Below are positions 25,431 through 34,077 of a stretch of 64,000 nucleotides of DNA, in pieces (the first letter of the stretch is position 1; the number at the start of each line of letters is the position of its first letter). The stretch lies in assembly GCA_900313925.1 (NCBI GenBank), contig OMTF01000005.1, positions 17,745 through 81,744 of the forward strand, written 5' to 3'. A program made the position numbers and the translations under genes. The notes beneath the pieces are model-generated. The model was not told where the DNA came from and ran no database searches. It saw only the letters and a list, made by a program, of their open reading frames with translations. Origin of the DNA: an uncultured Eubacteriales bacterium (GTDB lineage Bacteria; Bacillota; Clostridia; Oscillospirales; Oscillospiraceae).

Positions 25431-26336
25431 TCAACCGACAAGTTCAATACGGCTATGCAGGCATTCCAGTTCGGCACTGTCCTGAACCGTTTCCTTTTCT
25501 CCATCGAGTGACATATCCAGAGAATTTTCCGGAATCATTTTCATCTCTCGAGTTTTAAAGAATGTAATATGAGGATCGGACAAGTCTTCTCTTCGCAAAG
25601 CTTCTATCGTTTCTTGCAAATCACGCCTGTTTGCAGGCATATGAACTAATCCTACTTCCATAATGCCATCGTCTGACTGAATTAATCGGCCTTTCTTTGA
25701 AAGAACGCCTGCAAGCATAGTAGCATTGCAGATAATTCCGAAAATATAGGTGCCTTCATAGGTTCCCCCGTTTGCTTCAATGCGAAGATGCTGCCCTTTA
25801 ATCTTATTCAGGTCCCTTATGCCCTCCAAGATGTATGCATAGGCTCCAAGCGTATTTTTGCTTTCTTGCGGTGTTGTATATGCCAGCCACGTAAAGGCGC
25901 CGAAATCCGCTGCATTAAAAATATTTCGTCTTCTGCCGTTTGTTTCAAAGCGTATTACGTCAACAAATCGTCGATTTCCTTTTACTATATTCCTGGCTGC
26001 TTTTGTCATTGATTTTGAAATTTGCTGATAGGTTGCGAAATCATTGTAGCTTCCCGAAGGCATATAACCGATCGGAACATAGTGGCCTCCGGAAATTACT
26101 CCTGTTGCAGTTTCATTGAAGGTACCATCCCCGCCGGAGCATGCTATTATATCATACTCCCCTCCACATAGCTTTGCCGTTTCTGTTGCATCGCCACGTC
26201 GCTGTGTTACATGCGTAGTTACTAAAAATCCTGCAGAAGTAAATATTTCTAAGACATTTGCTATCTCACGCTTTACTTCTTGCTTTCCTGCAACAGGATT
26301 TATAATGAATAGCATCCTCTTCTCATCTTGATACAT
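25431..26336 (-). CDS. Diacylglycerol kinase-family lipid kinase (YegS/BmrU-like)
   Basis: A 301-residue protein of the DAGK catalytic superfamily, which phosphorylates diacylglycerol or related lipids at the membrane face. IINPVAGK at residues 12-19 and SGGDGTFNETATG near 70 form the ATP-binding site. The usual GTANDFAR is altered to PSGSYNDFA. ICNATMLAGVLSKKGRLIQSDDGIMEVGLV and MSLDGE near the end match the C-terminal beta domain. The ATG at 26336 follows AGGGG. It is monocistronic. Bacterial homologues recycle diacylglycerol from phosphatidylglycerol turnover. Confidence 0.85.
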   Translation of the reverse strand: MYQDEKRMLFIINPVAGKQEVKREIANVLEIFTSAGFLVTTHVTQRRGDATETAKLCGGEYDIIACSGGDGTFNETATGVISGGHYVPIGYMPSGSYNDFATYQQISKSMTKAARNIVKGNRRFVDVIRFETNGRRRNIFNAADFGAFTWLAYTTPQESKNTLGAYAYILEGIRDLNKIKGQHLRIEANGGTYEGTYIFGIICNATMLAGVLSKKGRLIQSDDGIMEVGLVHMPANRRDLQETIEALRREDLSDPHITFFKTREMKMIPENSLDMSLDGEKETVQDSAELECLHSRIELVG

Positions 26337-26404
26337 AAAACACTACCCCTAAAGATTTTTAGAGCACATTCCTAATAAAACCCTGTATAATGGTGCCTGC
26401 TGGT

Positions 26405-26444
26405 AATGCTCCGGTTCATGGAGTATAGTGAAACTGGAAGCATT
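26405..26444 (+). promoter_or_regulatory. Hairpin in trmO leader
   Basis: AATGCTCCGGTT (26405-26416) pairs with AACTGG-A-AGCATT (26432-26444), 12 bp with one bulge, in the 5' region of trmO. A TATAAT lies at 26386-26391. The role is unknown and there is no T-run. Confidence 0.35.
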
Positions 26445-26499
26445 CGCGAGGCTAATTATACAGAATATTACGGTAAAGGGATTAATAAGGTGTTAACTA

Positions 26500-27201
26500 A
26501 TGGACTCGTATAAAATTCATAGAATTGCCGTTATTCAATCCGATTTCACAGAAAAATTTGGAGTTCCACGGCAAAGTAGTTTGGTTACAGAACTTTTTTC
26601 GAAAATTATTTTTGATAAAAAATATCGCACACCCAATGCAATTCGTGAATTGGATAACTTCTCGCATATTTGGCTTTTATGGCTGTTCTCTGAATCCATA
26701 GATTCATACCGCTGGTCTCCAACAATCCGTCCGCCGCGTTTAGGTGGGAATAAACGCATTGGCGTATTTGCATCAAGATCTCCATTTCGTCCCAATCATA
26801 TCGGTCTTAGCAGTGTAAGACTCGAAGGAATAGACGAAGACCCTAATTATGGTCCTATCCTTACCGTATCCGGCGCTGATTTAGTGAATGGAACTCCCAT
26901 CATTGACATAAAGCCGTACATACCATACTCCGACTGTCATCCGAACGCTATAGCCGGATATGCACAAGAAGCACCAAACCGGGTTCTTACTGTCTACATT
27001 CCTCCTGAGTTAAAATCTCTGTTGGGTATTCAGAGAACCGAGGGATTGCGAAAAGCACTTGCTTTGGACCCGCGTCCACAGTATCAAAAAAGTTCGCAAA
27101 AGGTATACGGCATGTCTTTTGCCGGTTACAATATCAAGTTTCAAATTACGGATGATAAACTTAGCGTTACGGATTTTTCTCCTGCTCATGGAAATATGTA
27201 A
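26500..27201 (+). CDS. trmO: tRNA (N6-threonylcarbamoyladenosine37-N6)-methyltransferase
   Basis: A 233-residue SAM-dependent enzyme that methylates t6A37 of tRNA-Thr to m6t6A. The TrmO/TsaA hallmark covers residues 1-150: IAVIQSDFTEKFGVPRQ, LDNFSHIWLLWLF, GVFASRSPFRPNHIGLSSVRL, and the substrate-binding DIKPYIPYSD. A C-terminal domain follows, with DPRPQYQ near residue 190. The ATG has AAGGTG eight bases upstream. It is monocistronic, with a hairpin in its leader. Confidence 0.94.
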   Translation: MDSYKIHRIAVIQSDFTEKFGVPRQSSLVTELFSKIIFDKKYRTPNAIRELDNFSHIWLLWLFSESIDSYRWSPTIRPPRLGGNKRIGVFASRSPFRPNHIGLSSVRLEGIDEDPNYGPILTVSGADLVNGTPIIDIKPYIPYSDCHPNAIAGYAQEAPNRVLTVYIPPELKSLLGIQRTEGLRKALALDPRPQYQKSSQKVYGMSFAGYNIKFQITDDKLSVTDFSPAHGNM

Positions 27202-27358
27202 CCCAATAGCAATCTATAATCGATTTATTAATGACGCAACACATTCGGATTTAATAATTACTTCACTTGCCGATAGAGCTTACCATCGGGCGCAGTCACG
27301 GTATTATAATAAGAATGCACTGCAACTAGGATTTTTCACTTTTTAAGGAGGGATTTTC

Positions 27359-28546
27359 ATGCTATCTATGCAGATGATTCGAGATGCAGCGGATGTTTTG
27401 GATGGAGTTGCACGCTGCACTCCTCTTTACCCTGCTCAGCATTTAAATGATAACGTTTATTTCAAAGCAGAAAACCTGCAAGTGACCGGCGCATTTAAAA
27501 TACGCGGTGCATATTACAAGGTGAATAGTCTGACAGCTGAAGAAAAGGCGAAAGGAATCATCGCCTGTTCTGCGGGAAATCACGCACAGGGCGTTGCGTA
27601 TTCCGCGGCAAAGAGTAATTGTAAATCGATTATATGTATGCCCTCTTCCGCGCCTATCAGTAAAATAGAAACAACGAAAAAATATGGTGCCGAGGTAGTC
27701 CTAGTCGACGGGGTCTATGATGATACATATAAAAAAGCGTTGCAATTGAAAGAAGAATACGGGTATACGTTTGTGCATCCCTTTAATGATGAAATGGTCA
27801 TCGCCGGGCAGGGTACTATCGGTTTGGAACTGCTAGAGCAGTGCCCGGAAGTAGACCAGGTGATTGTCCCTGTCGGAGGAGGTGGGCTTATCAGTGGAAT
27901 TGCATATGCCATAAAGCATATTAAGCCGGAATGCAGGGTGATCGGCGTGCAAGCCGCAGGTGCTCCCAGCATGTTTAAATCTATAAATCTTGGTCATATT
28001 ATTACTTTAGATAATGTATCTACAATTGCCGACGGTATTGCTGTAAAAACGCCTGGTGAGATTACTTTTGACATTGTGCGCAAATATGTCGATGACATTG
28101 TAACGGTCAGTGAAGATGAAATATCCTCAGCTATTCTTATGCTCATGGAAACACAGAAATCCGTTGCAGAAGGAGCCGGAGCGGCAAGTATTGCCGCAGC
28201 AATGTTTAATAAAGTGGAGGTAAATAACCGAAAAACTGTATGCATTGTATCGGGGGGAAATATTGACGTTAGCATTATATCCCGTGTAATAACAAGAGGC
28301 TTAGCTAAGAGTGGAAGACTCGTAGAAATAGTCTGCAAGATTCCTGATACGCCGGGAGAGATGGCCAGAATGCTGTCCGTCATTGGAAAAACCCGAGCTA
28401 ATATAATTAATATCCGTCATGATAGAAATTCCATTGTAAATACTTGTTTTGTTACAACTGAACTTGAAACTCGCGACAGCCATCATATAGAAGAATTGAT
28501 TTCTGCTCTTTCCAAGCACGGCTATACCGTTTTGAACAAATCCTAG
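27359..28546 (+). CDS. ilvA: Threonine dehydratase with ACT domain
   Basis: A 395-residue PLP enzyme that deaminates threonine to 2-oxobutyrate. The PLP lysine lies in VTGAFKIRGA near residue 46, CSAGNHAQGVAYSA is the Asn/Gly segment, VPVGGGGLISG is the phosphate loop, and SEGAGA-like VAEGAGAAS follows. Residues 325-395 form one ACT-like domain (VEIVCKIPDTPGEMARMLSVIG). The single ACT and length of about 400 are typical of the 'catabolic-type' or TdcB/IlvA-short clostridial enzymes. No ilv genes adjoin it, so it may serve threonine fermentation or isoleucine synthesis. AAGGAGGG precedes the ATG. Confidence 0.92.
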   Translation: MLSMQMIRDAADVLDGVARCTPLYPAQHLNDNVYFKAENLQVTGAFKIRGAYYKVNSLTAEEKAKGIIACSAGNHAQGVAYSAAKSNCKSIICMPSSAPISKIETTKKYGAEVVLVDGVYDDTYKKALQLKEEYGYTFVHPFNDEMVIAGQGTIGLELLEQCPEVDQVIVPVGGGGLISGIAYAIKHIKPECRVIGVQAAGAPSMFKSINLGHIITLDNVSTIADGIAVKTPGEITFDIVRKYVDDIVTVSEDEISSAILMLMETQKSVAEGAGAASIAAAMFNKVEVNNRKTVCIVSGGNIDVSIISRVITRGLAKSGRLVEIVCKIPDTPGEMARMLSVIGKTRANIINIRHDRNSIVNTCFVTTELETRDSHHIEELISALSKHGYTVLNKS

Positions 28547-29012
28547 TAGGATTGAGCTCACCGTGAAGGTTTCAAATGATATATTAGCTGCAGCTAGCGT
28601 GAGCTCCTCTTTTGGAACGTACAGAATACCGCGAAATCCCCTGTATCGAAACCATCCGTTCTTTTCTGAGGTGCATACTGTACTGCCGATATTCCATAGC
28701 ATAGCTTTCGTTGGTTCGTTTCCACGCTCTGCAGTATTTGCGGTTGATACTGGATATGCACACGGTTTTCCCTATTCGCGTCGATTAAAGTTGTGCAGCT
28801 ATCCTAAGGACTGATCTTTGCGATGATTTGCCCATGGGTATATTCCCAAATTCCGGTTTCCTTCCATTTTCATGATATTGGAAACTTTTTCCTCCCAATT
28901 TTTATTACAACTTTTGTAAGCATTCCGGACTCTCACCGGTTAGAAAAGTACAATATCGAGTAAAGCAAAAAATAAAGGACGCTAACTTCATATCAAAATT
29001 AGCGTCCCTCTC
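28547..29012. other. Unexplained RNA-like intergenic region
   Basis: A roughly 430-base stretch between the ilvA stop and the tRNA-Ser terminator. On the minus strand it carries many short perfect pairings: CCGG/CCGG at 28924-28937, TTACAA/TTGTAA, ATTGG/CCAAT, CAGTAT/ATACTG, GTGCATA/TATGCAC. It ends near an 8-bp GAGCTCAC/GTGAGCTC repeat. GC content is higher than other spacers. No known RNA consensus (RNase P, tmRNA, 6S, cobalamin, FMN) fit. Confidence 0.4.
28970..29007 (-). terminator. Terminator of tRNA-Ser
   Basis: GGACGCTAA and TTAGCGTCC form a perfect 9-bp stem, followed on the minus strand by TTTATTTTTT. Confidence 0.92.
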
Positions 29013-29104
29013 TGGCGGAGAAGGAGGGATTCGAACCCTCGAAGAGCTTTTGACCCTTACACGATTTCCAATCGTGCGCGCTCGACCAACTACGCGACTT
29101 CTCC
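29013..29104 (-). tRNA. tRNA-Ser (anticodon GGA)
   Basis: A 92-nt class II tRNA on the minus strand. Acceptor GGAGAAG pairs with CTTCTCC and discriminator G is followed by an encoded CCA. The anticodon stem CACGA/TCGTG holds loop TTGGAAA (anticodon GGA). There is a long variable arm, and the T arm is GAGGGTTCGAATCCCTC. Confidence 0.97.
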
Positions 29105-29384
29105 CGATAGTATACCGAATCTGTTATTATTCAATTAGCCGTGCTATTATAAAATAGAAGATAATAAAAGTCAACCGGTACAGCCGCAAGACTTGTTATA
29201 GATGAAAAGGGCAAATTAATTCTTTTAATATACACTCTTTTCATCCTATACGGATTTTGCTGTTTCATTCCAAAGATATTGGTTGCTTATCTTATTTGCG
29301 GCAGTTACGCACAATGTACATGCAACTAGCATTTTTTATCATTCCTGCCGTTTTTAGAAAATATGCCGACGGGGGTGTATTCTG

Positions 29385-30587
29385 TTGAATTTCAGAAAAA
29401 CCTATTATCGCGGTTATCAGTCCGCAGTAAATTTCAGGCCTTCCTTTTTCAGAGCTAAAAAGCCTGAGCTTATATACGGAAATGGAGCTATTGAGCAACT
29501 CCCTAATGTGATTCGCTCATGTAATCTTGCCAAAGTTATTATTGTCTGTAGCCCAACTGTCGGCCGCCTGTATCTCCCCAATGTGATTAAAATATTGGTT
29601 AATCAAGGAATTAAATTTGAAGTATTTTCTGAAGTAGAATCCGACCCGAAGCCGACAACACTGGATCGTATTTACCAGCGCTATGTAAAAAATGCATGCC
29701 AAGGTTTCGTTGCTCTTGGCGGTGGAACCGTCATTAATGCAACGAAAGCTGCTGCCGCACTGGTTGCTCATCCAACCATGAATTTTAGTATATTAGAGGG
29801 AAATTTCAAAACACTTCGCCCTGTTCCTCCAATAATTTCGATCCCCACAACTGGCGGAACCGGATATGAATGCCTTGATATTTCCTTAATATCAGAAGAA
29901 GATACTCATCAAAAAATAATGATAAGAAATCGAAATCTTATTTCTGCATATGCAATATTAGATCCGTCACTATCTTTGAGCTTACCGCCGGAATTAACTG
30001 CTGCTGCCGGTATGTATAGTCTTACTAGGTCTATTGAAGCTTATCTTAGTTGGATGGGGAATTCTTCAGAAGATCTCTTGCTAGAAGAAGAGTCCATTTG
30101 CGAAATCATCATAAATCTGGAACGTGCTTTTCACAACGGAAGTGATATTGAAGCCAGCCTCCAGTTGATGCTGGCTGCCTACAAGTCTGGTATTGCGTCG
30201 AACCCATCTGGCTTTGGAAATACGCAAGCGATCTCTTATGCCCTTGAATGCGTATATGGTGCACCGCGTGGGCTGGCTTGCGCCATTGCACTTCCTTATG
30301 TTCTCATTGAATACGGAAGCGTTGTATGGAGAAAGCTCGCACACCTTGCAGAAATTACTGGAATAAAATATTGCGGCTCTGATAATGAGCTTGCTACTGC
30401 TTTCATTAACAAGCTCTGGGATATTAGTCGAAATATTCATATCCCATCAGAGTATGAAAGTATTCAGGAGCGGGATTTTCCCAAATTGTCTCATCTGGCT
30501 TCGTCCGCAGTTAACCCACGTTGTCCCGTGCCTGTTGTATTTAGCAAAAGGCAGTTCGAACAGGTATTTCGGTCCATGATGAAATAG
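29385..30587 (+). CDS. Iron-type alcohol dehydrogenase homologue lacking metal ligands
   Basis: A 400-residue protein of the iron-containing ADH fold. It shows an NAD-binding N-terminal half (FVALGGGTVINATKAAAALVAH, matching GGGS.iD..K) and IISIPTTGGTGYECL. The all-helical C-terminal half follows (AILDPSLSLSLPPELTAAAGMYSLTRSIEAYLS). In active enzymes the last segment reads GMDALTHAIEAY, with Asp and His as metal ligands; here they are Tyr and Arg. The later PHG becomes PRG, and the G..HA.AH His becomes FGNTQAISY. All recognisable ligands are therefore replaced, and catalysis by the usual mechanism is unlikely. It starts at TTG after GGGGGTG. Confidence 0.8.
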   Translation: MNFRKTYYRGYQSAVNFRPSFFRAKKPELIYGNGAIEQLPNVIRSCNLAKVIIVCSPTVGRLYLPNVIKILVNQGIKFEVFSEVESDPKPTTLDRIYQRYVKNACQGFVALGGGTVINATKAAAALVAHPTMNFSILEGNFKTLRPVPPIISIPTTGGTGYECLDISLISEEDTHQKIMIRNRNLISAYAILDPSLSLSLPPELTAAAGMYSLTRSIEAYLSWMGNSSEDLLLEEESICEIIINLERAFHNGSDIEASLQLMLAAYKSGIASNPSGFGNTQAISYALECVYGAPRGLACAIALPYVLIEYGSVVWRKLAHLAEITGIKYCGSDNELATAFINKLWDISRNIHIPSEYESIQERDFPKLSHLASSAVNPRCPVPVVFSKRQFEQVFRSMMK

Positions 30588-30735
30588 CTATCTGTTTCGA
30601 AACTTATGTAGAATGGTTTATGGTTTTTTTCCTAATGTTTTTCAAGATTCAATGCTGATTGAGTTGCGAATGTGCAATTCCATTGGGACGTATTAGTACT
30701 GTAGGTACACTTATAACAGACCCTTCAAAATTGCG

Positions 30736-30774
30736 ATGGACCTGCTTTTCCGGTAGTTAGATACGCAGGTCCAT
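30736..30774 (-). terminator. Hairpin after uracil permease gene
   Basis: A perfect 10-bp repeat ATGGACCTGC/GCAGGTCCAT with a 19-nt loop lies between the convergent ADH-like and permease genes. T-runs are weak on both strands. Confidence 0.6.
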
Positions 30775-30806
30775 TCATATATATACAATATTCGCAGTTT
30801 AAAGAT

Positions 30807-32294
30807 TCAGTGCTTACTGTTCTTTTCCTCTGCTTGCTTTTTGCTTACATAGTCTTCGTCCGTGATTTTAACGGTCCCCATATTTTCAACGTGCCCAGTA
30901 AGGCCGTCTACATCGCCAGGATCTTCATCCTCAAGTTTTCCATTATTAACAACCAAATTCGTAATGATTCCTATAATAAGGGAAACCGCAAGTGATGTAA
31001 TGGAGAGCAAAGGTCCTCCTGTTACTGGGTTTTTCCCGATTTCTAGCGTCAGGCCTCCAATTCCGCATACAAGTATGGAAGAGACAACAAATAGGTTTTT
31101 GTTGTTTCCAAGGTCAACATTCTTTAGCATTTGCAAGCCACTCACAGCGATGAAACCGTACAAGGCGACGCAGGCACCACCCATAACGCATTTGGGAATT
31201 GAATTAACAATGACAACAAACGGAGTGAAAAAGCTCAGAAGCATGCATCCAATTCCAGTGTAAATAATTGTAATTACGGAAGCATTCTTTGTTATGGCAA
31301 CGCATCCAATTGATTCTCCGTATGTCGTGTTCGCTGCACCTCCAAAAAACGCACCTACAATTGAGCCCAATCCGTCACCAGTCAAAGTCTTATCAAGTCC
31401 CGGATCTATGATTAAGTCACGGTTTATAATGGAGCCAAGATTTTTATGGTCTGCTATGTGCTGTGCTAATTCTACAACCGCTATAGGTACATAAATAAGT
31501 GCAATATTTCCTATCGCTGCACCGTCTATAGGCAAATACTGTCCCTTAGTGTTAATTGCTTTCATGAAGAAGAAACTCGGAACATCAAAGAATGATCTGA
31601 AGCTAACGGGAGAAAATTCATCAATAAATGGCTGGAAATTCATAATTTGAAGGCTTGCAATGCCTGAAGTGTTTCCGATAACAGTCAGAATTAGCGCTAA
31701 AATATATCCGACTCCAATTCCAATGATAAATGGTATCAACTTAACCGTTCGTGAGCCCTTGACAGATGCAACAACAATGGACAAAAACGTAATTATCCCT
31801 ACAGCAATTGTTATAAGGCTGTACTCACTACCGCCATTTGAAGCCATCCATGTGGTAGCTGTGCCGGATAATGATAAGCCAATCAGCGTTACAATAGGCC
31901 CAATGATCACAGCTGGCATCAGCTTGTTCACCCAGCGCGAACCGACAGCTTTGATAATAATCGCAATAATAATATATACGATACCTGCAAAACATACACC
32001 GATTAGTACTCCCCAGTAACCATAATTCTGCTGTATGCTTGCAGCATAGGCGCCAAGAAATGTAAATGAGCTACCCAGGAACGCCGGGCTTCTTTTCTGT
32101 GTGCAGATAATATACACAATGGTACCTATTCCTGCACCGAATAAAGCTGCTGCAGGGTCCGCCTCCAAGCCGTAGCTGGAGACTAGAATCGGAACAAGCA
32201 GTGTGGCTGCCATAATTGCGATCATCTGCTGTAGCGCAAAGATGATTGTCTGTTTTGTACTGGGCTTATCTGCTACATCATAGATTAATTGCAT
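30807..32294 (-). CDS. uraA: Uracil/xanthine permease (NCS2 family), probably uracil
   Basis: A 495-residue membrane transporter with about 14 hydrophobic segments, taking up a nucleobase with H+. IYVPIAVVELAQHIADH carries the conserved Glu of the substrate site, and GGAANTTYGESIGCVAITK matches the TTYGENIG signature of the uracil branch. A charged cytoplasmic tail of about 40 residues ends the protein. The ATG lies at 32294. It is the partner of upp on the same strand and sits behind its own promoter and a PyrR-like attenuator, which supports uracil rather than xanthine. Confidence 0.9.
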   Translation of the reverse strand: MQLIYDVADKPSTKQTIIFALQQMIAIMAATLLVPILVSSYGLEADPAAALFGAGIGTIVYIICTQKRSPAFLGSSFTFLGAYAASIQQNYGYWGVLIGVCFAGIVYIIIAIIIKAVGSRWVNKLMPAVIIGPIVTLIGLSLSGTATTWMASNGGSEYSLITIAVGIITFLSIVVASVKGSRTVKLIPFIIGIGVGYILALILTVIGNTSGIASLQIMNFQPFIDEFSPVSFRSFFDVPSFFFMKAINTKGQYLPIDGAAIGNIALIYVPIAVVELAQHIADHKNLGSIINRDLIIDPGLDKTLTGDGLGSIVGAFFGGAANTTYGESIGCVAITKNASVITIIYTGIGCMLLSFFTPFVVIVNSIPKCVMGGACVALYGFIAVSGLQMLKNVDLGNNKNLFVVSSILVCGIGGLTLEIGKNPVTGGPLLSITSLAVSLIIGIITNLVVNNGKLEDEDPGDVDGLTGHVENMGTVKITDEDYVSKKQAEEKNSKH

Positions 32295-32438
32295 GCCTTT
32301 TTCCCTTTCTTTTTCTCTATTGTTCTGGCTACAGGCGCATTCCCATCCGACAGCCTGTCTCCCTCAAGCTATCTGTGTGCAAAATTCATTACAGATGACT
32401 TTTTCGTAAGAAAGTTCAGCGAAGCTAGATTTCCGAAT

Positions 32439-32467
32439 GAAAAAAGACCCCGCACTTTGGCAAGGTC
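32439..32467 (-). terminator. Attenuator terminator in uraA leader
   Basis: The minus strand GACCTTGC/GCGGGGTC stem (with two G-T wobbles) is followed by TTTTTT, about 150 bases before the uraA start. Confidence 0.8.
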
Positions 32468-32525
32468 CCTAAGGAAAGTATTGATGAAAATAATTTCGCC
32501 ACAAAACTAACTTTTACCTTCTACA

Positions 32526-32556
32526 TCTTGCCAACATCACAGTATTGGATTAAAGA
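32526..32556 (-). promoter_or_regulatory. PyrR-like RNA-binding hairpin (anti-antiterminator)
   Basis: The minus strand has lower stem TCTT/AAGA, an asymmetric internal bulge, upper stem CCAA/TTGG and loop TACTGTGATG. This follows the PyrR binding-loop layout (CUUUAA-YCCAGUCC-GUGAGG-CUGG-AAGG), but the loop core departs from consensus. PyrR bound to UMP would favour the terminator at 32439. Confidence 0.5.
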
Positions 32557-32585
32557 AATCTAGACGAAATTTACACACTTGATAG

Positions 32586-32614
32586 ATTTTATAATAGAAT
32601 GGTTTATACGTCAA
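32586..32614 (-). promoter_or_regulatory. Promoter of uraA
   Basis: On the minus strand, TTGACG (32614-32609), a 17-bp spacer, and TAAAAT (32591-32586). It begins a leader of about 285 bases that holds the PyrR-like loop and terminator. Confidence 0.72.
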
Positions 32615-32663
32615 TAATTATTTAGACTAGATATAGTGTCAATTTAAGACATGCCCGCTATTT

Positions 32664-32704
32664 GCCTACAACTTTTAGCGTTAAATAGCTAAGAATCTGT
32701 AGGC
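32664..32704 (-). repeat. Hairpin after upp
   Basis: A GCCTACA/TGTAGGC outer stem with an inner TTAGC/GCTAA stem lies 28 bases past the upp stop. No T-run follows, so termination is unproven. Confidence 0.45.
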
Positions 32705-32731
32705 AGAAGCTCTGCGATTCAAAGTTGCTGA

Positions 32732-33403
32732 TTATTTATTTTCGCATTTTTTCGGCTTATAACTGACTGTCCCGCATATTCTATCACCTGCGTCACCGGC
32801 AGCGGTAAGAATATATCCCTGCTCATTCAAAGGAGCCTCGGAGAACTTCGCGGAGTATATTAATACGTCCGGGTGGTTTTCAAGGAGCAATTCTACTCCC
32901 TGCGCCGCAGAAAAAATACACATGATTTTTATTCTTTTGCACCCAACACTTTTTATTAGATCTACTGCTGCCTTTGCGCTAACACCTGTTGCTAGCGCAG
33001 GATCAACGATTATTACTTCACCTTTGTCGGCATCCACCGGCAATTTAAAATAATATTGCTTAGCTTCAAGTGTTTTCTCATCCCGATAAAGACCCACATG
33101 CCCAACTTTGCATGTAGGGGAAAGACTACGTAAGCCGTCCACCATTCCAAGGCCAGCGCGGAGAATTGGAACAATCGTGAACTCCTCAGCGAGTACTGGA
33201 GATGTAATTTTCTTCAAGGGAGCTTGTACCCTTATGTCCTTAAGCGGAAGATCTTTCAAGGCTTCATATCCCATTAGCATTGCGAGTTCATTTGTAAGTT
33301 CACAGAACTCTTTCGTTCCCGTGTTGATGTCACAAAGGTGCGTAACCTTATGCTGAATTAATGGATGATTAAATATAACAAGGTTCGGATATTGATTATA
33401 CAT
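32732..33403 (-). CDS. upp: Uracil phosphoribosyltransferase
   Basis: A 223-residue enzyme that makes UMP from uracil and PRPP. FTIVPILRAGLGMVDGL and HVGLYRDEKTL are typical. The PRPP loop reads IIVDPALATGVSAKAA instead of the usual DPMLATGGSA. The uracil-binding end reads APLNEQGYILTAAGDAGDR where PGLGDAGDR is expected. Both altered loops are near active-site positions, so activity may be modified. GGGAG lies nine bases before the ATG. It pairs functionally with the uraA gene downstream. Confidence 0.88.
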   Translation of the reverse strand: MYNQYPNLVIFNHPLIQHKVTHLCDINTGTKEFCELTNELAMLMGYEALKDLPLKDIRVQAPLKKITSPVLAEEFTIVPILRAGLGMVDGLRSLSPTCKVGHVGLYRDEKTLEAKQYYFKLPVDADKGEVIIVDPALATGVSAKAAVDLIKSVGCKRIKIMCIFSAAQGVELLLENHPDVLIYSAKFSEAPLNEQGYILTAAGDAGDRICGTVSYKPKKCENK

Positions 33404-33630
33404 GTCGGTTCTCCCAATGAATTTTTTATTTTATCCTATCATTGCGAAAAATCCATTGCAAACAAATCTTCCAACCAATCAATCTTTTCTTTTTAAATAA
33501 TCAAAGCGTATAATGGAAAAAGGCATGCGATTCGAAATGGATAATACTATAGAAATACTATTTCTTTCTCAGAAATGAATTGAACATCAAATGCCAATAA
33601 ATTTTATAAATCGAGGTGTCAATCTGTACC

Positions 33631-34077
33631 ATGGCTGTAATCCTTGTCAGCGCCTGCCTAATTGGCTGCCCCTGCAGATATGACGGTGAGGCCTGCGAAT
33701 GTGCTGTACTTAATGAGATAGCTAAAAGCAATACTCTCGTTCCTATCTGTCCCGAACAACTGGGAGGACTTCCTACTCCACGCCTTCCTTCTGAGCGGTG
33801 GGGAGATAAAATTCTTATGAAAGACGGAACCGATGTTACCCTGCAATATAGGAGGGGTGCGGAAACAGCCCTAAAAATTGCCTTAACTTGCGGCGCCGAT
33901 TTCGCTGTTTTGAAAGCCAAAAGCCCTTCCTGCGGGAAGGGGTCGATTTATGATGGCTCATTTTCAGGCACTCTTACAGCTGGTAATGGCGTAGCAGCGG
34001 AAAAACTAATGCACAATGGGATTTCTGTATTTTCCGAAAATGAGCTTCCCGAAATAATCTCCTTATGCAGCCACTAG
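33631..34077 (+). CDS. DUF523 protein, TudS-like thiouracil desulfidase candidate
   Basis: A 148-residue protein of DUF523. VSACLIGCPCRYDG at the N-terminus, PICPEQLGGLPTPR in the middle and KAKSPSCGKGSIYDG are the conserved blocks. Their cysteines bind a [4Fe-4S] cluster in characterised TudS, which desulfurates thiouracil to uracil. The ATG at 33631 gives the family N-terminus. GAGGTG lies 13 bases away, rather far. It is divergent from upp and uraA, which fits uracil salvage, though DUF523 members are widespread and the substrate is inferred. Confidence 0.82.
   Translation: MAVILVSACLIGCPCRYDGEACECAVLNEIAKSNTLVPICPEQLGGLPTPRLPSERWGDKILMKDGTDVTLQYRRGAETALKIALTCGADFAVLKAKSPSCGKGSIYDGSFSGTLTAGNGVAAEKLMHNGISVFSENELPEIISLCSH

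Noticed and set aside
27202..27358. Search for a T-box or BCAA leader before ilvA
   Set aside because: The gap is too short and lacks a T-box sequence or terminator; only an isolated TATAAT at 27305 is seen.
28301..28814. Open frames on both strands over the ilvA end and the following spacer
   Set aside because: They overlap the end of ilvA or the RNA-like spacer, and neither reads like a protein family. A faint 'SNDILAA' match to a tmRNA tag is not followed by a stop or a tRNA-like end.
28920..28940. CCGGTGAGAGTCCGG on the minus strand, resembling part of FMN or cobalamin riboswitches
   Set aside because: The rest of either aptamer is absent: the sequence before it is the tRNA-Ser terminator, no B12 box or RFN core follows, and no target gene lies downstream.
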